Below are positions 35,108-44,045 of a DNA stretch of 64,000 nucleotides, in pieces. The notes beneath the pieces were generated by a model. It made no database searches. It worked only from the letters and a program-made list of their open reading frames with translations, and was not told where the DNA came from. Source of the DNA: Streptomyces sp. NBC_01689 (GTDB lineage Bacteria; Actinomycetota; Actinomycetes; Streptomycetales; Streptomycetaceae); contig NZ_CP109592.1 in NCBI RefSeq assembly GCF_036250675.1, positions 620,001-684,000 of the forward strand, written 5' to 3'. Every line of letters begins with the position of its first letter. The first letter of the stretch is position 1. A program made the position numbers and the translations under genes.

Positions 35108-35707
35108 GTGAACACCGCAAAGGTTGCAGCTCGACGTCTTACGAGTGAAGAGGTCTCAGAATTGGGCCTCCAGGAGGAGATTTTCGTCTCGGCCGAGCTG
35201 GACGACCTTTCCCTCGACTGCTTCGCCCCCGCTTTCCTCACGAAGCCCGGAAAGTATTTCGACGGAGGGTCCTTCATCGCGAGGACGATATTCGGCAAGG
35301 AGATTCACATCCTTCCGAACAATGACGAAGAGCGCGGGATCTGGGTTGCCGACGAAACCGGGGAGGAGATCGAGGTACTCCAGAGTGCCGGCGTCCTCCT
35401 GAACCTCGCGCTCTACGTGCCCGATGGAAACAAGGAATCCCTGGAGGCGCTCTACGCCGCCGCCAGGGAAGCGTTCGGCGCGGGAATCGTCCAGCGCTGG
35501 AACGAAGAAGTCGTGGCCGTGCCGGACGTCAAGGTCGACCTGTTCGAAGAACCGGCCCGCGGCCGGAAGGGCACGAACGGCCAGAACCGGGACCGCCGCG
35601 CCTTGGACATCTACCCCACCCGAGTCCGGTTCATGGAGCCCAGCACCGGCTGGAAGTTCATCGTCGAGCCGCACCACGAGCCCATCGACGACACACCGAC
35701 GATCTGA
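35108..35707 (+). CDS. Orphan hypothetical protein in lower-GC DNA
   Basis: 199 residues, acidic, no transmembrane segment. No family recognised. Central part IFGKEIHILPNNDEERGIWV and VLLNLALYVPDGNKESLEALY suggests an alpha/beta fold. The C-terminal linker is basic (ARGRKGTNGQNRDRR). The GTG start is strongly supported by AAGGAG seven bases upstream. Codon use is less G/C-biased than in the neighbours (gene GC by eye below 60%), consistent with recent acquisition. A weak hairpin at about 35803-35834 may terminate it. Confidence 0.65.
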   Translation: MNTAKVAARRLTSEEVSELGLQEEIFVSAELDDLSLDCFAPAFLTKPGKYFDGGSFIARTIFGKEIHILPNNDEERGIWVADETGEEIEVLQSAGVLLNLALYVPDGNKESLEALYAAAREAFGAGIVQRWNEEVVAVPDVKVDLFEEPARGRKGTNGQNRDRRALDIYPTRVRFMEPSTGWKFIVEPHHEPIDDTPTI

Positions 35708-36249
35708 ACCGACAGCAGTCCGCGGACCGCACGCCGAGGGCTGCCATCTCTCACCGGCCCGTCGCAGCACACGGTTTGACCGGATCGGACCGGGACGAGG
35801 CGGGGCGGGGCGCCGACAACAGCGCCGCGCCCCGTGCGCCCGCATGACCCGCACAGGTCGCGGAGCGTTTTCGCGTAGGCACCGATCAGGCGCGTCGACC
35901 CTGTGCGGGAGCAGGGCGGTACTACGAGCGCGCGGGAGCGGGACCGCACGAGAGTGTCGGAGTCCGAGTCCCGGCCCGGCGGAGCGCGCGGCGAGTCGGA
36001 CACGCGCAGCGCGGGGCCGCGGACGCGGTACTACACCCGTACGCGCGGTGCGGAGGCATCGACGAGACTTGCGGCCCGCGCCTCGCCCGCGTGTCCGGCC
36101 TCCATCACGGCGCTCTGCCGACGTGCCGTTCTGGCAGCTCTTCGCGGTAGGCCAGGACCCGAAATTAGCGCGCGCCACCGGCCTGATCGCAGGCTATTCT
36201 CCCCTGGTTCGATCACTAAGAGGTCGGAAAAGGTCCCAGGGGAGGGCTC
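35708..36249. other. Intergenic region with one hairpin
   Basis: No supported gene. A G/C hairpin lies at about 35803-35834 (arms GGGGCGGGGCGC and GCGCCGCGCCCC, one mismatch), possibly ending the 35108 gene. The rest, including a purine-rich tract near 35930-36000, holds nothing recognised. Confidence 0.4.
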
Positions 36250-36786
36250 ATGGAAGAGCGTGCGGAAACCACGGTGGGGGAATGCGTGGGACTGGAGTAC
36301 CAGGTGACGCGCGAGGACATGAGACAGGCGCTCAAGGCACGGGCCAGGGCATCGGGCCGGGCCCGGCGGGCGCAGCGGTTCGCCCTGATCGGCGTGGCCG
36401 CGTTCGTCGGAGCGTCGACGGTGCCACTGACGAAGGGTGAGGCCCCCGACACGCAGTCGCTGGTGATCGCCGGACTGATCGTCGTGCTGATGTTCGTGCT
36501 GCAGCCCTGGCTGATGGCCCGCCAGTTCCACAACATCGCGTCCCGGAAAGGGGCCTACAGCGGCACGGTCGACGACTTCGGCGTCACTGTCAGCAACACG
36601 GGTGGCTCCAGCCGCCTGAACTGGCTTGCCGCCCCGCATTACGCGGAGACTCCCGACACCTTCGTCCTGCTCAGCGGGGACAAGAACGTCTCGTGCCTGA
36701 CCGTGCTTCCCAAGCGCGGCGTGCGAGAGCCGGGGAGCGTGGACGGCGTCCGGACTCTGCTGGACCGACACATCCGCAGGCTCTGA
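36250..36786 (+). CDS. YcxB-like membrane protein
   Basis: 178 residues. Two transmembrane helices (about 45-61 and 71-90) are followed by a cytoplasmic domain (GTVDDFGVTVSNTGGSSRL, then WLAAPHYAETPDTFVLLSGD) characteristic of the YcxB-like family, whose role is unknown. The ATG start has GGAGGG four bases upstream. A single gene of normal base composition. Confidence 0.78.
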   Translation: MEERAETTVGECVGLEYQVTREDMRQALKARARASGRARRAQRFALIGVAAFVGASTVPLTKGEAPDTQSLVIAGLIVVLMFVLQPWLMARQFHNIASRKGAYSGTVDDFGVTVSNTGGSSRLNWLAAPHYAETPDTFVLLSGDKNVSCLTVLPKRGVREPGSVDGVRTLLDRHIRRL

Positions 36787-36974
36787 CCCAGGGCCGGATG
36801 AGATCGAAGGGAGACGGGTCCTCCACCTTGTGCGACTTCCCCCTGGCTCCGGGACGGACGCCGGAGTGAGGCGCGTCCGGGCGGGGGGCTACGGATGCCG
36901 AGAGACCCCCCGTCCGGCTCCCGGTGCTTGCACGTCAGGGATCCCACAGATCATCCAGGCGTGAATCACCTCCA

Positions 36975-37022
36975 CCAAATAGTTAATGACTTGACTGTTA
37001 ACCTCTTGATTAATAGGTTGGG
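36975..37022. promoter_or_regulatory. AT-rich inverted-repeat operator/promoter of the MarR gene
   Basis: An extended imperfect dyad from CCAAATAGTTAATGA to TTAATAGGTTGG surrounds an inner GTTAA-N11-TTAAC. It covers the whole promoter (TTGACT 36991-36996, 17 bases, TAGGTT 37014-37019). A typical autoregulatory MarR site. Confidence 0.6.
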
Positions 37023-37025
37023 AGC

Positions 37026-37472
37026 ATGGACAGAGGAAGAAGTGTCTCCACCGGTCCACTCGAACAGCTCAAGGTGATCAACAAGGCTCAGATGCAGGCG
37101 GGACAGGACTGGATCCGATCACGAGGGCTCAGCCCGCAACAGGCGTTCGTCCTCGACCACCTCGCCGGCCACCCCGGGGCCATCCAGCGCGACATCGCGG
37201 AGGCGACACGAACGACCGCCGCGAACGTCTCCGGGGTCCTGCGCGGCCTCGAAGCCCGACACCTCATCGAGCGTCGCTTCGAAGGTGGAGACGAGCGCAG
37301 CAAGCGCGTCTTCGCCACCGACGCCGGGATCCAGCTCATCTCCGGTCACGAAGAGGCGATGATCGCCGCGGACGAGTCGATCCTCGCGCCCCTGACGACA
37401 GACGAGCGGATCGCCCTGCAGGCGCTGCTCGACAAGATCACCGTTGGCCTGCCCCACCTCGGAAAGTCCTGA
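37026..37472 (+). CDS. MarR-family regulator
   Basis: 148 residues. Winged HTH core: GLSPQQAFVLDHLAGHPGAI, IAEATRTTAANVSGVLRGLEA and the wing FEGGDERSKRVFATD. -10 TAGGTT ends six bases before the ATG, so the message is probably leaderless. The promoter lies inside an AT-rich dyad, indicating autorepression. It is followed in the same direction after 111 bases by a methyltransferase gene, the likely target. Ligands of this family are usually phenolic or drug-like compounds. Confidence 0.87.
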   Translation: MDRGRSVSTGPLEQLKVINKAQMQAGQDWIRSRGLSPQQAFVLDHLAGHPGAIQRDIAEATRTTAANVSGVLRGLEARHLIERRFEGGDERSKRVFATDAGIQLISGHEEAMIAADESILAPLTTDERIALQALLDKITVGLPHLGKS

Positions 37473-37583
37473 CCCACGGCCCGAAGCCGTCGGAACCACA
37501 CCGCACCACCCGCCCGTGTCGGCCGGAACCGACGCGCGCTCGCGCCCGCACAAGCGTGAGTGCTAGGCAAAGGAGCACCACTC

Positions 37584-38408
37584 ATGAGGACGCAAGCAGC
37601 ACGGACCCTGACCATGATCCGCGAGGTGTGCGCCCTCGGACGCGTCGAGTTGGACCGCCCGCACACCACGGAAGGGGACACCGCCGCCGCTCGTGCGCTC
37701 GTCCACGGCTTACGGGCCATCGACCCCGCCGGCGAGCCCAGCGACATCGCTCTGTCCCTGGAGCTGCTGGCGCCGCGCGCACCGTACTTCGACCGACTGG
37801 TTTTGGACGCCATCGCCGTCGGCACCCGACAGGTCGTCAACCTCGGCGCCGGTTACGACGATCGTGCTCTGCGGTTCCGGCATTCCGGTGTGCGGTTCTT
37901 CGATCTGGATCTGCCGGACGTCATCGCCGACAAGTCCCGTCGCCTCCAAGCCCTGGACACCGACATCAGCCACGTCACCCTGGCCGCGGCGGACTTCGCC
38001 ACCGACCACGTCGGCGACGTCTTGGCCCGCGCCGGGCACGACGCCGACCGGCCGACTCTCTTCATCGCCGAGCACCTCGTCCTGTTCCTTCAGCCGCGTG
38101 ACGTGGAACGGCTCCTGGCCGGCGTCTCCATCCGCAGCGCGCCGGGCAGCGTCCTGGCACTCACCACCGAGGTACACCCTGTGGGCCTCGATTCCGCGCT
38201 CGTCACCGCGACGGTGGACGAGGTGATGTTCGACGGTGCGAGCCCCCTGCACAGCATCAGGGCCCGCGACACCTGGCTGGCCCTGCTCAAGCAGCACAAC
38301 TGGCAGGTCGAGAACGCCTCCGTGGCGACGGCCGTCAACCACTTCGAACTGCCGGACGACGAACCGGTCCAGATCCAGACCCACTTCCTCACCGCGACGG
38401 CCACGTGA
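37584..38408 (+). CDS. SAM-dependent methyltransferase, leucine carboxyl/Tcmp type
   Basis: 274 residues of the PPM1/TcmP-like methyltransferase group: VVNLGAGYDDRALRF SAM site near residue 90, FFDLDLPDVIADK, and LFIAEHLVLFLQP. It probably O-methylates a carboxyl or hydroxyl of a secondary metabolite. ATG start with AAGGAG about nine bases upstream. Codon 43 (37710-37712) is TTA, the rare leucine codon read by the bldA tRNA, so translation may be delayed to development. It is located after the MarR gene. Confidence 0.83.
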   Translation: MRTQAARTLTMIREVCALGRVELDRPHTTEGDTAAARALVHGLRAIDPAGEPSDIALSLELLAPRAPYFDRLVLDAIAVGTRQVVNLGAGYDDRALRFRHSGVRFFDLDLPDVIADKSRRLQALDTDISHVTLAAADFATDHVGDVLARAGHDADRPTLFIAEHLVLFLQPRDVERLLAGVSIRSAPGSVLALTTEVHPVGLDSALVTATVDEVMFDGASPLHSIRARDTWLALLKQHNWQVENASVATAVNHFELPDDEPVQIQTHFLTATAT

Positions 38409-38658
38409 GGCAGAAGAGCAGTCTGCGCCAAGGCCTCTCCCGCAACCCGCTTGAGAACTGCTCGCCGGACAGGAGCGGCAGATACTGAGGGGAGACCGCC
38501 GGGCAGTAGGTGATGACGCCTGGCCACCACCCGCCGGGAGCTCGTCGGGCCGCGATCGTCCCGGCCGCCACTACGAACACTGGTGAGTTCGCGTGTTCCT
38601 CCGTCGCCGATGCGTCACTCGGCAGCAACAACCCGCGGCCCTCGCCTACACTCCCTCG

Positions 38659-38904
38659 ATGAACAACATGCGGTGCACTCAATGCGGTCAGGTCGGGCTT
38701 GAGCAGGGCTTTGTGAGTGACAGCGGCAGCGGCGCCCTCGGGTTCGCGCGATGGTTCGGAGGCCTCCTTGAGCGGGGCATATGGGGCATAGTCAAGACGC
38801 GGGGCCTGCCGCAATGGCAGATCGACGCCTTCCGCTGCCCGAACTGCGCACACCTGGAACTGTTCGCCGCCCAGCGATTGAACCCTCGCGGTAACGTCTT
38901 GTGA
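38659..38904 (+). CDS. Small zinc-ribbon protein
   Basis: 81 residues. Two CxxC pairs (MRCTQCGQ near residue 5 and FRCPNCAHLEL near residue 60) make a zinc ribbon. Between them GFVSDSGSGALGFARWFGG and the KTRGLPQWQIDAF stretch are typical of a widespread small family of nucleic-acid- or protein-binding zinc ribbons. The start ATG (MNNMRCTQ) has no strong ribosome site. It ends about 95 bases left of the insertion sequence. Confidence 0.72.
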   Translation: MNNMRCTQCGQVGLEQGFVSDSGSGALGFARWFGGLLERGIWGIVKTRGLPQWQIDAFRCPNCAHLELFAAQRLNPRGNVL

Positions 38905-38999
38905 CGGTTCGTCGAGTGGAACAGGACAGCTCTCTCGCCCGCGCGCGTTCACGGGTCACTGTCGGCGTGACGGGGTTTTGGCTGGAGACTCCTTGGTGC

Positions 39000-39022
39000 T
39001 CGGCTCCGGAAATCCTTCGGGG
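39000..39022 (+). repeat. Left terminal inverted repeat of the IS
   Basis: TCGGCTCCGGAAATCCTTCG plus GGG. It is the exact reverse complement of 39867-39889. Confidence 0.8.
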
Positions 39023-39039
39023 ATTGATCAGGTTGCCGG

Positions 39040-39780
39040 TGTGGCGGAGGATTCTCCTTGTCGGTCGGCGGGTGTGTGCCGGTCTCGTCGGGCCGGCAGA
39101 TCGTCCAGGAGGTGGTGAACCTCCACTGGTACGGCTGTGCCGTGGCGTTGTAGCGGTCTTCGACCCCTCGGAGTCGTTCCCGGACCTCGGCGAGGTCTGT
39201 GAAGTCGTTGGGCGAGACGGCCTTGCGCTGCACGACGGAGAAGAAGATCTCGCTCTGGTTGAGCCAGGACGCGTGGACCGGGGTGTGGACCAGGATGCGT
39301 TCGGGAAACGGGCGGCCATGCGGTCGATGGACCTGCGGCTGCGGTGCGAGGAGCCGTTGTCGACGATCCAGAAGACGCGTTCCGCGCTGGCGTAGGGCTC
39401 CTTCGTCATGACCTGTTCGACCAGGGCCGTGAACGCCACGATTCCGGTGGTCGGCTCGCAGCCGCCGTGGATCTCGGCCCGGTGGACGTCGTAGGCGGCC
39501 AAGTAGGCCAGGGCTCGGCCGCGCGCATTGCCCCGAATCGCTCCAAGAGCGCGGGTACAACGATGGCGCCCCCACGACCCCGCCGAGAACTGCAGAACCC
39601 CCGTGTAGGCGACGACGGGCGGTCTCGGCCGGAACCGCCGCCCGTGGCGCCTTCTCCACAACGATGCCCGCGCCAGCGGCGCGGGCCGCAGAGCGGTACT
39701 TCTTCTGCTTCTTGGACACCAGCGGAGCGTACCTGCAGCATTCTGAGGCGTGACCCCTGCGCCGAGTCCAACCTCTCCGA
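39040..39780 (-). pseudogene. Frameshifted IS630 transposase
   Basis: Upstream frame: VVAYTGVLQFSAGSW, VFWIVDNGSSHRSRRSIDRM with the second catalytic Asp and the invariant N..SH pattern. Downstream frame: ILVHTPVHASWLNQSEIFFS, VVQRKAVSPNDF with the catalytic Glu. The two are joined by a frameshift near 39310 (RFPN to RILVHTP). The N-terminal HTH region and the first DDE Asp are missing or unrecognisable. Probably inactive. Confidence 0.75.
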
Positions 39781-39866
39781 GACGTCAGACCTGTTCGGCC
39801 GCCCATTGAGACGATGCCGGTTGAGCCCTGACAGCTGCCCGGCACCGCTTGGACCCGCACGTCAAC

Positions 39867-39889
39867 CCCCGAAGGATTTCCGGAGCCGA
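39867..39889 (-). repeat. Right terminal inverted repeat of the IS
   Basis: CCCCGAAGGATTTCCGGAGC plus CGA. It is the exact reverse complement of 39000-39022. Confidence 0.8.
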
Positions 39890-39970
39890 CCACTTCGCAG
39901 GGCATGCAGCGACTCGCTCACGGCGACCCCTGGCCCTCGTATCACCCGTCCGACTCACCCGCCGCTGCCC

Positions 39971-40666
39971 TCACAGGCTCAGCAGGAGGTCGCGCACCGC
40001 GGTGGGTCGGGACAGGAACGGGTGGTGGCCTGCGTCGAGTTCGACGACGCTGTCGGCCCGTCGGGCGAACTCGCGCTGCAGCCGTGGCGGGGTGCCCCGG
40101 TCCTGCGTACAGACCAGGTAGGTCGAGGGCACCTGCTGCCATGCGGCCGCCCCGATCGGTTGCCCGGTCACCCGCACGCTCTGCCGGGCAAGGTGGTCCG
40201 CCGCCTGCGCCTGGACCTCGGGGTCGCAGTCCTGCAGGAACGTCTCCACGAGCAGTTCGGGGCGGACTCCGAACGTCCCGGCTTCGGGGGCGATGTCGAG
40301 GAACGGGGCGGGGCCGCCGTCCCCGAACTCCGACAGACTCTGCCCGATCTCGGGCAGGTAGCTGGAGATCAGCACCAGGTGACGTACCGACGCGATCCCC
40401 GCGGCCGCTTCCGCGGTGACGATGCCGCCGTAGCTGTGGGCGACCACGACGGTCCGCTCGTCGCTGTTCCGCAACACCTGCCGTACCGCGGCGACATCCT
40501 CGGTCAGCCCAGGGCCGCCGACGCCGCCGGGCAGGCCCGTCTCACCGCAGCTCGGCAGCGCCGGGGTCACACTCGACACCCCGCGCTCCCGCAGCAATCC
40601 GGCTGTGCGGTGCCACCACCACGACCCGTCCCGCACGCACGCCCCATGCACGAACACGACCCTCAT
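39971..40666 (-). CDS. Alpha/beta hydrolase (esterase-like)
   Basis: 231 residues. Oxyanion HG (VVFVHGACVRDGSWWWH) at the start, nucleophile serine in AHSYGG near residue 77 and the histidine in AGHHPFLSRP near 212. This pattern belongs to the methylesterase/salicylate-binding-like class of alpha/beta hydrolases. The start at MRVVFVHG has GGAGG five bases upstream. It is divergent from a TetR gene with an operator dyad between them, so probably regulated by it. Confidence 0.83.
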   Translation of the reverse strand: MRVVFVHGACVRDGSWWWHRTAGLLRERGVSSVTPALPSCGETGLPGGVGGPGLTEDVAAVRQVLRNSDERTVVVAHSYGGIVTAEAAAGIASVRHLVLISSYLPEIGQSLSEFGDGGPAPFLDIAPEAGTFGVRPELLVETFLQDCDPEVQAQAADHLARQSVRVTGQPIGAAAWQQVPSTYLVCTQDRGTPPRLQREFARRADSVVELDAGHHPFLSRPTAVRDLLLSL

Positions 40667-40709
40667 CGCTGCCTCCACATCTGGACCGACCGCCCTCCGG
40701 CAACGATAG

Positions 40710-40727
40710 ACGTAGTGGTCATTACGT
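40710..40727. promoter_or_regulatory. Operator in the hydrolase/TetR divergent promoter
   Basis: An 18-bp near-palindrome ACGTAGTGG-TCATTACGT, with the outer ACGTA/TACGT arms perfectly complementary. It lies 15 bp before the TetR start and 44 bp before the hydrolase start. Confidence 0.5.
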
Positions 40728-40741
40728 GAAAAAGTCGAGTC

Positions 40742-41380
40742 GTGGGCAGACGACCGCAACCGCAGATCCGACAGAGGCTGCTCGAGGCCTGCGCCGACTA
40801 CGCCCTGGCGCACGGTCTCCCTGGCAGGCTCGATCCGTTGGCCACCGCCACCGGCACCTCGGCCCGCATGCTGATCTATCACTTCGGCACGCGCGACGCC
40901 CTGCTGCGGGCCGTCCTGGAGTACGCGCGGCAACGTCAGCTCGACACCTTCGGCGCCCTCCTGCGGGCACGATCCGACGAGCCCTACACGGCCACACTGG
41001 GCCGCGCCTGGACCTCCATCACCGGTGCGGACGGGCAGCCGTACCTGCGGATGTTCAGCCAGTTGCGCGTGAGTGCGGAGCAGCAGTTGTGGCCCGACTT
41101 CCGGCGCACGGCGACAACCGACTGGCTCGGGCCGCTCGAGGACGGGCTGCGCAGCATCGGCCGGCCGGATCTCGCGACGCTGGTTCTCGCTGTCATCCGC
41201 GGTCTCCTCATGGACCTCGACGCCACCGGCGACACCGCCCGCACCGACCAGGCCTTCCGCGACTTCCTCGACTTCCTCGGCGCGGTCGAGCGTACGTCTC
41301 CCGGCTTCCCCTCAACCGGTTGCAGCTCCCAGGAGGGCGACGGCGGTACGACCGGCAGCGACCCGGTGCCGGACGCGTAG
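40742..41380 (+). CDS. TetR-family regulator
   Basis: 212 residues. HTH at about residues 8-52 (IRQRLLEACADYALAHGLPG, then TGTSARMLIYHFGTRDALL), of a TetR subtype seen beside alpha/beta hydrolases. The GTG start has no good ribosome site. The C-terminal tail is low-complexity. Probably the repressor of the divergent hydrolase gene. Confidence 0.83.
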   Translation: MGRRPQPQIRQRLLEACADYALAHGLPGRLDPLATATGTSARMLIYHFGTRDALLRAVLEYARQRQLDTFGALLRARSDEPYTATLGRAWTSITGADGQPYLRMFSQLRVSAEQQLWPDFRRTATTDWLGPLEDGLRSIGRPDLATLVLAVIRGLLMDLDATGDTARTDQAFRDFLDFLGAVERTSPGFPSTGCSSQEGDGGTTGSDPVPDA

Positions 41381-41519
41381 TGCCGGGTTCCACAGACGGT
41401 ATGCGCATCTCACCTCCGCCGTCGGCGAGTTGACGCTACGGGCCTGCCCCCCCCGATTCCTTGGGCAGGCCCTCATCGGCTCCACGGCTGCGTCCTGGCC
41501 GTGGCCCGGGCGCAGCCGT

Positions 41520-42497
41520 TCATCTTTCGCGGGTCGGGGTGTGCGGCTTCCACCACTCCTCCGGCGGGCGGCGCAGGGCCCGACGGGTCGTCAGTCTTCT
41601 CTGGCGGACCGCGTGCGCCTGCACGATGTCGCGGAGTTCGGGTGCCTGGAAGAAGATGCGGTGGGCCTGCGCGAACGCCGCGACGATGCGCTGGTTCGGA
41701 TCGATCTTTCCGGAGTGGCCACCCTCCGCCGGAAGGGACCGGGTCTCGTCCGGAACGCCGGGGCGGGGTCGGGCACCGAAGGAGGCCGGATGCGTCGCGG
41801 TCTTGGCCAGTTCCTTCTCGAACGCTTGGATGGCCTTGACGTACACCTTGAAGCGGTTGGTGATCGCGGACCTCGAGAAGGACGTGCCGTCGGCCAGTTG
41901 GGTCCGGTCGTAGTACGTCGACGACATGAGGGACCACAGGCGTGCGTCACCCAGCGTGGGCAGGATCCTGCCCATGAACAGACTCGTCGGGGAATCCGAT
42001 GCGGGATCGGGGTCGGGGATGCAGGGAATGAGCGACGACGGTTTGGCCAGGGGGCGTCCCGAGGCGATCGTGTCGAGGATCCGGACGAGTGCGGGATAGC
42101 CGCGCTCGGCGTGATCGTCCTTGTACGTCCATCCCACGACGGTCTGCCCGGCCGGCGGGGGAAGGAGCTGGCAGACGGCGAACGGGAAGAGCGTCCGTCC
42201 GTGGTGGGAGGTGGACAGCCCGATGGCCTTGGGGCCGTTGCGGCTGATCAGCGTCTGGAAGGCCGTCAGGCATGTGCGGGAGGTGGCGGCCAGCTCGAAG
42301 TCGACGTCGACCAGGACCACGTCGATCGCGCCGGGGTGCGCGTCGAGGAAGCCGCCCAGCAGCGCCGGATCCGCCAGGTGTTCCAGGTTGAAGCGCCCCG
42401 GGTCTCCCGGCATCTCGTCCAGGTACAGGTTGAGCGTGCCGAGGACGGGTTTGGGGCTGTCGTCGAGCACCAGGACGTTCAGTGGCTGTCGGGTCAT
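41520..42497 (-). CDS. Atypical response regulator with unusual C-terminal domain
   Basis: 325 residues. An N-terminal receiver-like domain: acidic pair LVLDDS near residue 12, candidate phospho-Asp in IDVVLVDVDF near 62, Ser/Thr in IGLSTSHHG and Lys in WTYKDDH. The C-terminal half (SLMSSTYYDRTQLADG, then FSRSAITNRFKVYVKAI) could be an HTH but matches none of the common output classes that I know. The start overlaps the kinase stop by four bases (ATGA), so the two are translationally coupled. Confidence 0.75.
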   Translation of the reverse strand: MTRQPLNVLVLDDSPKPVLGTLNLYLDEMPGDPGRFNLEHLADPALLGGFLDAHPGAIDVVLVDVDFELAATSRTCLTAFQTLISRNGPKAIGLSTSHHGRTLFPFAVCQLLPPPAGQTVVGWTYKDDHAERGYPALVRILDTIASGRPLAKPSSLIPCIPDPDPASDSPTSLFMGRILPTLGDARLWSLMSSTYYDRTQLADGTSFSRSAITNRFKVYVKAIQAFEKELAKTATHPASFGARPRPGVPDETRSLPAEGGHSGKIDPNQRIVAAFAQAHRIFFQAPELRDIVQAHAVRQRRLTTRRALRRPPEEWWKPHTPTRER

Positions 42498-43825
42498 CGC
42501 GCCTTCTCCGTCCGCGCCACGGCCCAGGTGGCGATCACGAGCGTTCCCGTCCCGGGGCCGGGTCGGAAGTCGAGCCTGCCGTCGAGCTGGGCCAGGAGCT
42601 GTCCCAGCCGGTGGAGCGAGTCTCCGGGCTGCCAGTCGTCCCGCGTACCGGGGCCGTCGTCGGTGACCTGGATCGTCAGCCTTCCCTCTGTGCAGGTGGT
42701 GGTCACGGCGGCTCGCGGCCGCCGGCCGTCGTCGCCGGACTTGAGCGCGTTGCAGCACAGGTCCGCCAGGACGCTGCGCGCCAAGGAGGCGTCGATCGGG
42801 CCGAGTACGGTCGATGCCTGCCGCTCGTCGGCCATCAACCGGGCGCGGTCTCCCGGCAGAAGGCTGTCGCGGACACCCGCCACGATCTCCCCGACCGTGG
42901 CCGTGGGGTGCTCGTGGTCGAGTTCGTCCAGGCAGCGCCCGAGTTCACCGCGCAGGTAGATGATGAGGTTCTCGGCATCGCCGGCCGGCTGATGACGAGC
43001 GGCCATCAGTACGTAGTGCAGGGGGTTGCTGATGCTGGAGTGGACGACGGTGGCGTCCTTCAGCCGCTGCGCCATCACCGATGGTGCGATCTCCGCGACG
43101 GCGCTCCTGAGCGCCTTTTCGTAGAAGACCGTGGCCGGGTACAGCAGCAGGAAGCACGCGGCCAGCCACGGCAGGGCCGTGAGGGTTCCGTCGGAGTTGC
43201 GCGACAGAAGCGCCGCGTACACCCCGGCGAGGAGTACGGGAACCACCGCTCGGGCCGTCCGCGCGAAACCCACCGACCATGCCTGCAGGACGTTGGGCTG
43301 GTAGAAGACGGATTCGATGATCCAGTGCAGGGTTCCCGTCCCGCTGTAGAGCAGGGTGGCCGAGGCGGCAAGGAGCCGGGCATCGGAATCGCCGGTGAAG
43401 GGCCCCGAGGGCGCTCCGATCATCCAGGCCATCGCGAGGGGACCGAAGGTCTCCAGGACGGCGGGGAGGTTCAGTCGCTTCCATCCGCCCCGCTCGAGTT
43501 CGACGCCGATCAGCCGCACGGGGAGGAAGCGGGACTGCGCCATGTCCCCGATGATGTCCTCACGCGTGTGGATGACGGCCAGGACCGAGCCGACGAAGGA
43601 CAGGGCGGTGACCGCCGGCCACCAGGGCGAATCCGTCGGGCCGAGTGTCGTCCAGGTGATCGCGGCGACGAGCAGGGAGCAGAGCATGCGGACGACCGAG
43701 GTCGCGCGGCCACTCGCCGTCGTGTTGCGGCAGGCGATCTCGTACGGAGCGCGGTCGCGCAGCTTCGGGTCGTGCAGGAGTTCCCACAGGTGACGCACGA
43801 GGTGTACGGGGTGCCAAGGGCTCAT
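42494..43825 (-). CDS. Atypical membrane sensor histidine kinase
   Basis: 443 residues. About six hydrophobic helices between residues 35 and 270 form the membrane sensor. A dimerisation region follows with HSSISNPLHYVLM, where the usual acidic residue after the phospho-His is Ser. The ATP-binding domain has N-box DLCCNALKSG and G1 DDGPGT, but the G2 box is reduced to GTGTLV. The start at MSPWHPV has GGAGG five bases upstream. It is coupled by ATGA overlap to the regulator gene. Confidence 0.78.
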   Translation of the reverse strand: MSPWHPVHLVRHLWELLHDPKLRDRAPYEIACRNTTASGRATSVVRMLCSLLVAAITWTTLGPTDSPWWPAVTALSFVGSVLAVIHTREDIIGDMAQSRFLPVRLIGVELERGGWKRLNLPAVLETFGPLAMAWMIGAPSGPFTGDSDARLLAASATLLYSGTGTLHWIIESVFYQPNVLQAWSVGFARTARAVVPVLLAGVYAALLSRNSDGTLTALPWLAACFLLLYPATVFYEKALRSAVAEIAPSVMAQRLKDATVVHSSISNPLHYVLMAARHQPAGDAENLIIYLRGELGRCLDELDHEHPTATVGEIVAGVRDSLLPGDRARLMADERQASTVLGPIDASLARSVLADLCCNALKSGDDGRRPRAAVTTTCTEGRLTIQVTDDGPGTRDDWQPGDSLHRLGQLLAQLDGRLDFRPGPGTGTLVIATWAVARTEKAR

Positions 43826-44045
43826 CAGATCCTCCAAGGTGGGTGCCGGTCGGGCCCTGAGCCAGTCGACACCAACTCCCCATCCCAAGCGTGTCACTTG
43901 TGCTCCCGAACGGGGCCCCGCATGAGGTAACCCGGACCGTGCGGAAGGCGAGCAGAAGTACCACGGATCGGCTCAGGGGCCCCGCGAGCATGGCTGCAGA
44001 CGTCACTCGTAGGCGTCCTGGCCGATTCCGATGGAGGGTCCGCTC

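Larger units (their letters stand above)
39000..39889. mobile_element. IS630-family insertion sequence, about 890 bp
   Basis: Bounded by 23-bp perfect inverted repeats (39000-39022 and 39867-39889), inside which a further partly matching stretch extends the repeats to about 33 bp. Between them is a minus-strand transposase of the IS630 DDE type with at least one frameshift. No TA target duplication is visible at the very ends, so the exact limits may be off by a few bases. Shorter than a full IS630 element (about 1.1-1.2 kb), so the N-terminal part is probably deleted. Confidence 0.75.

Noticed and set aside
35903..36307. Arg/Glu-rich frame before the YcxB-like gene
   Set aside because: Low-complexity composition, no ribosome site and overlap with the well-supported YcxB start.
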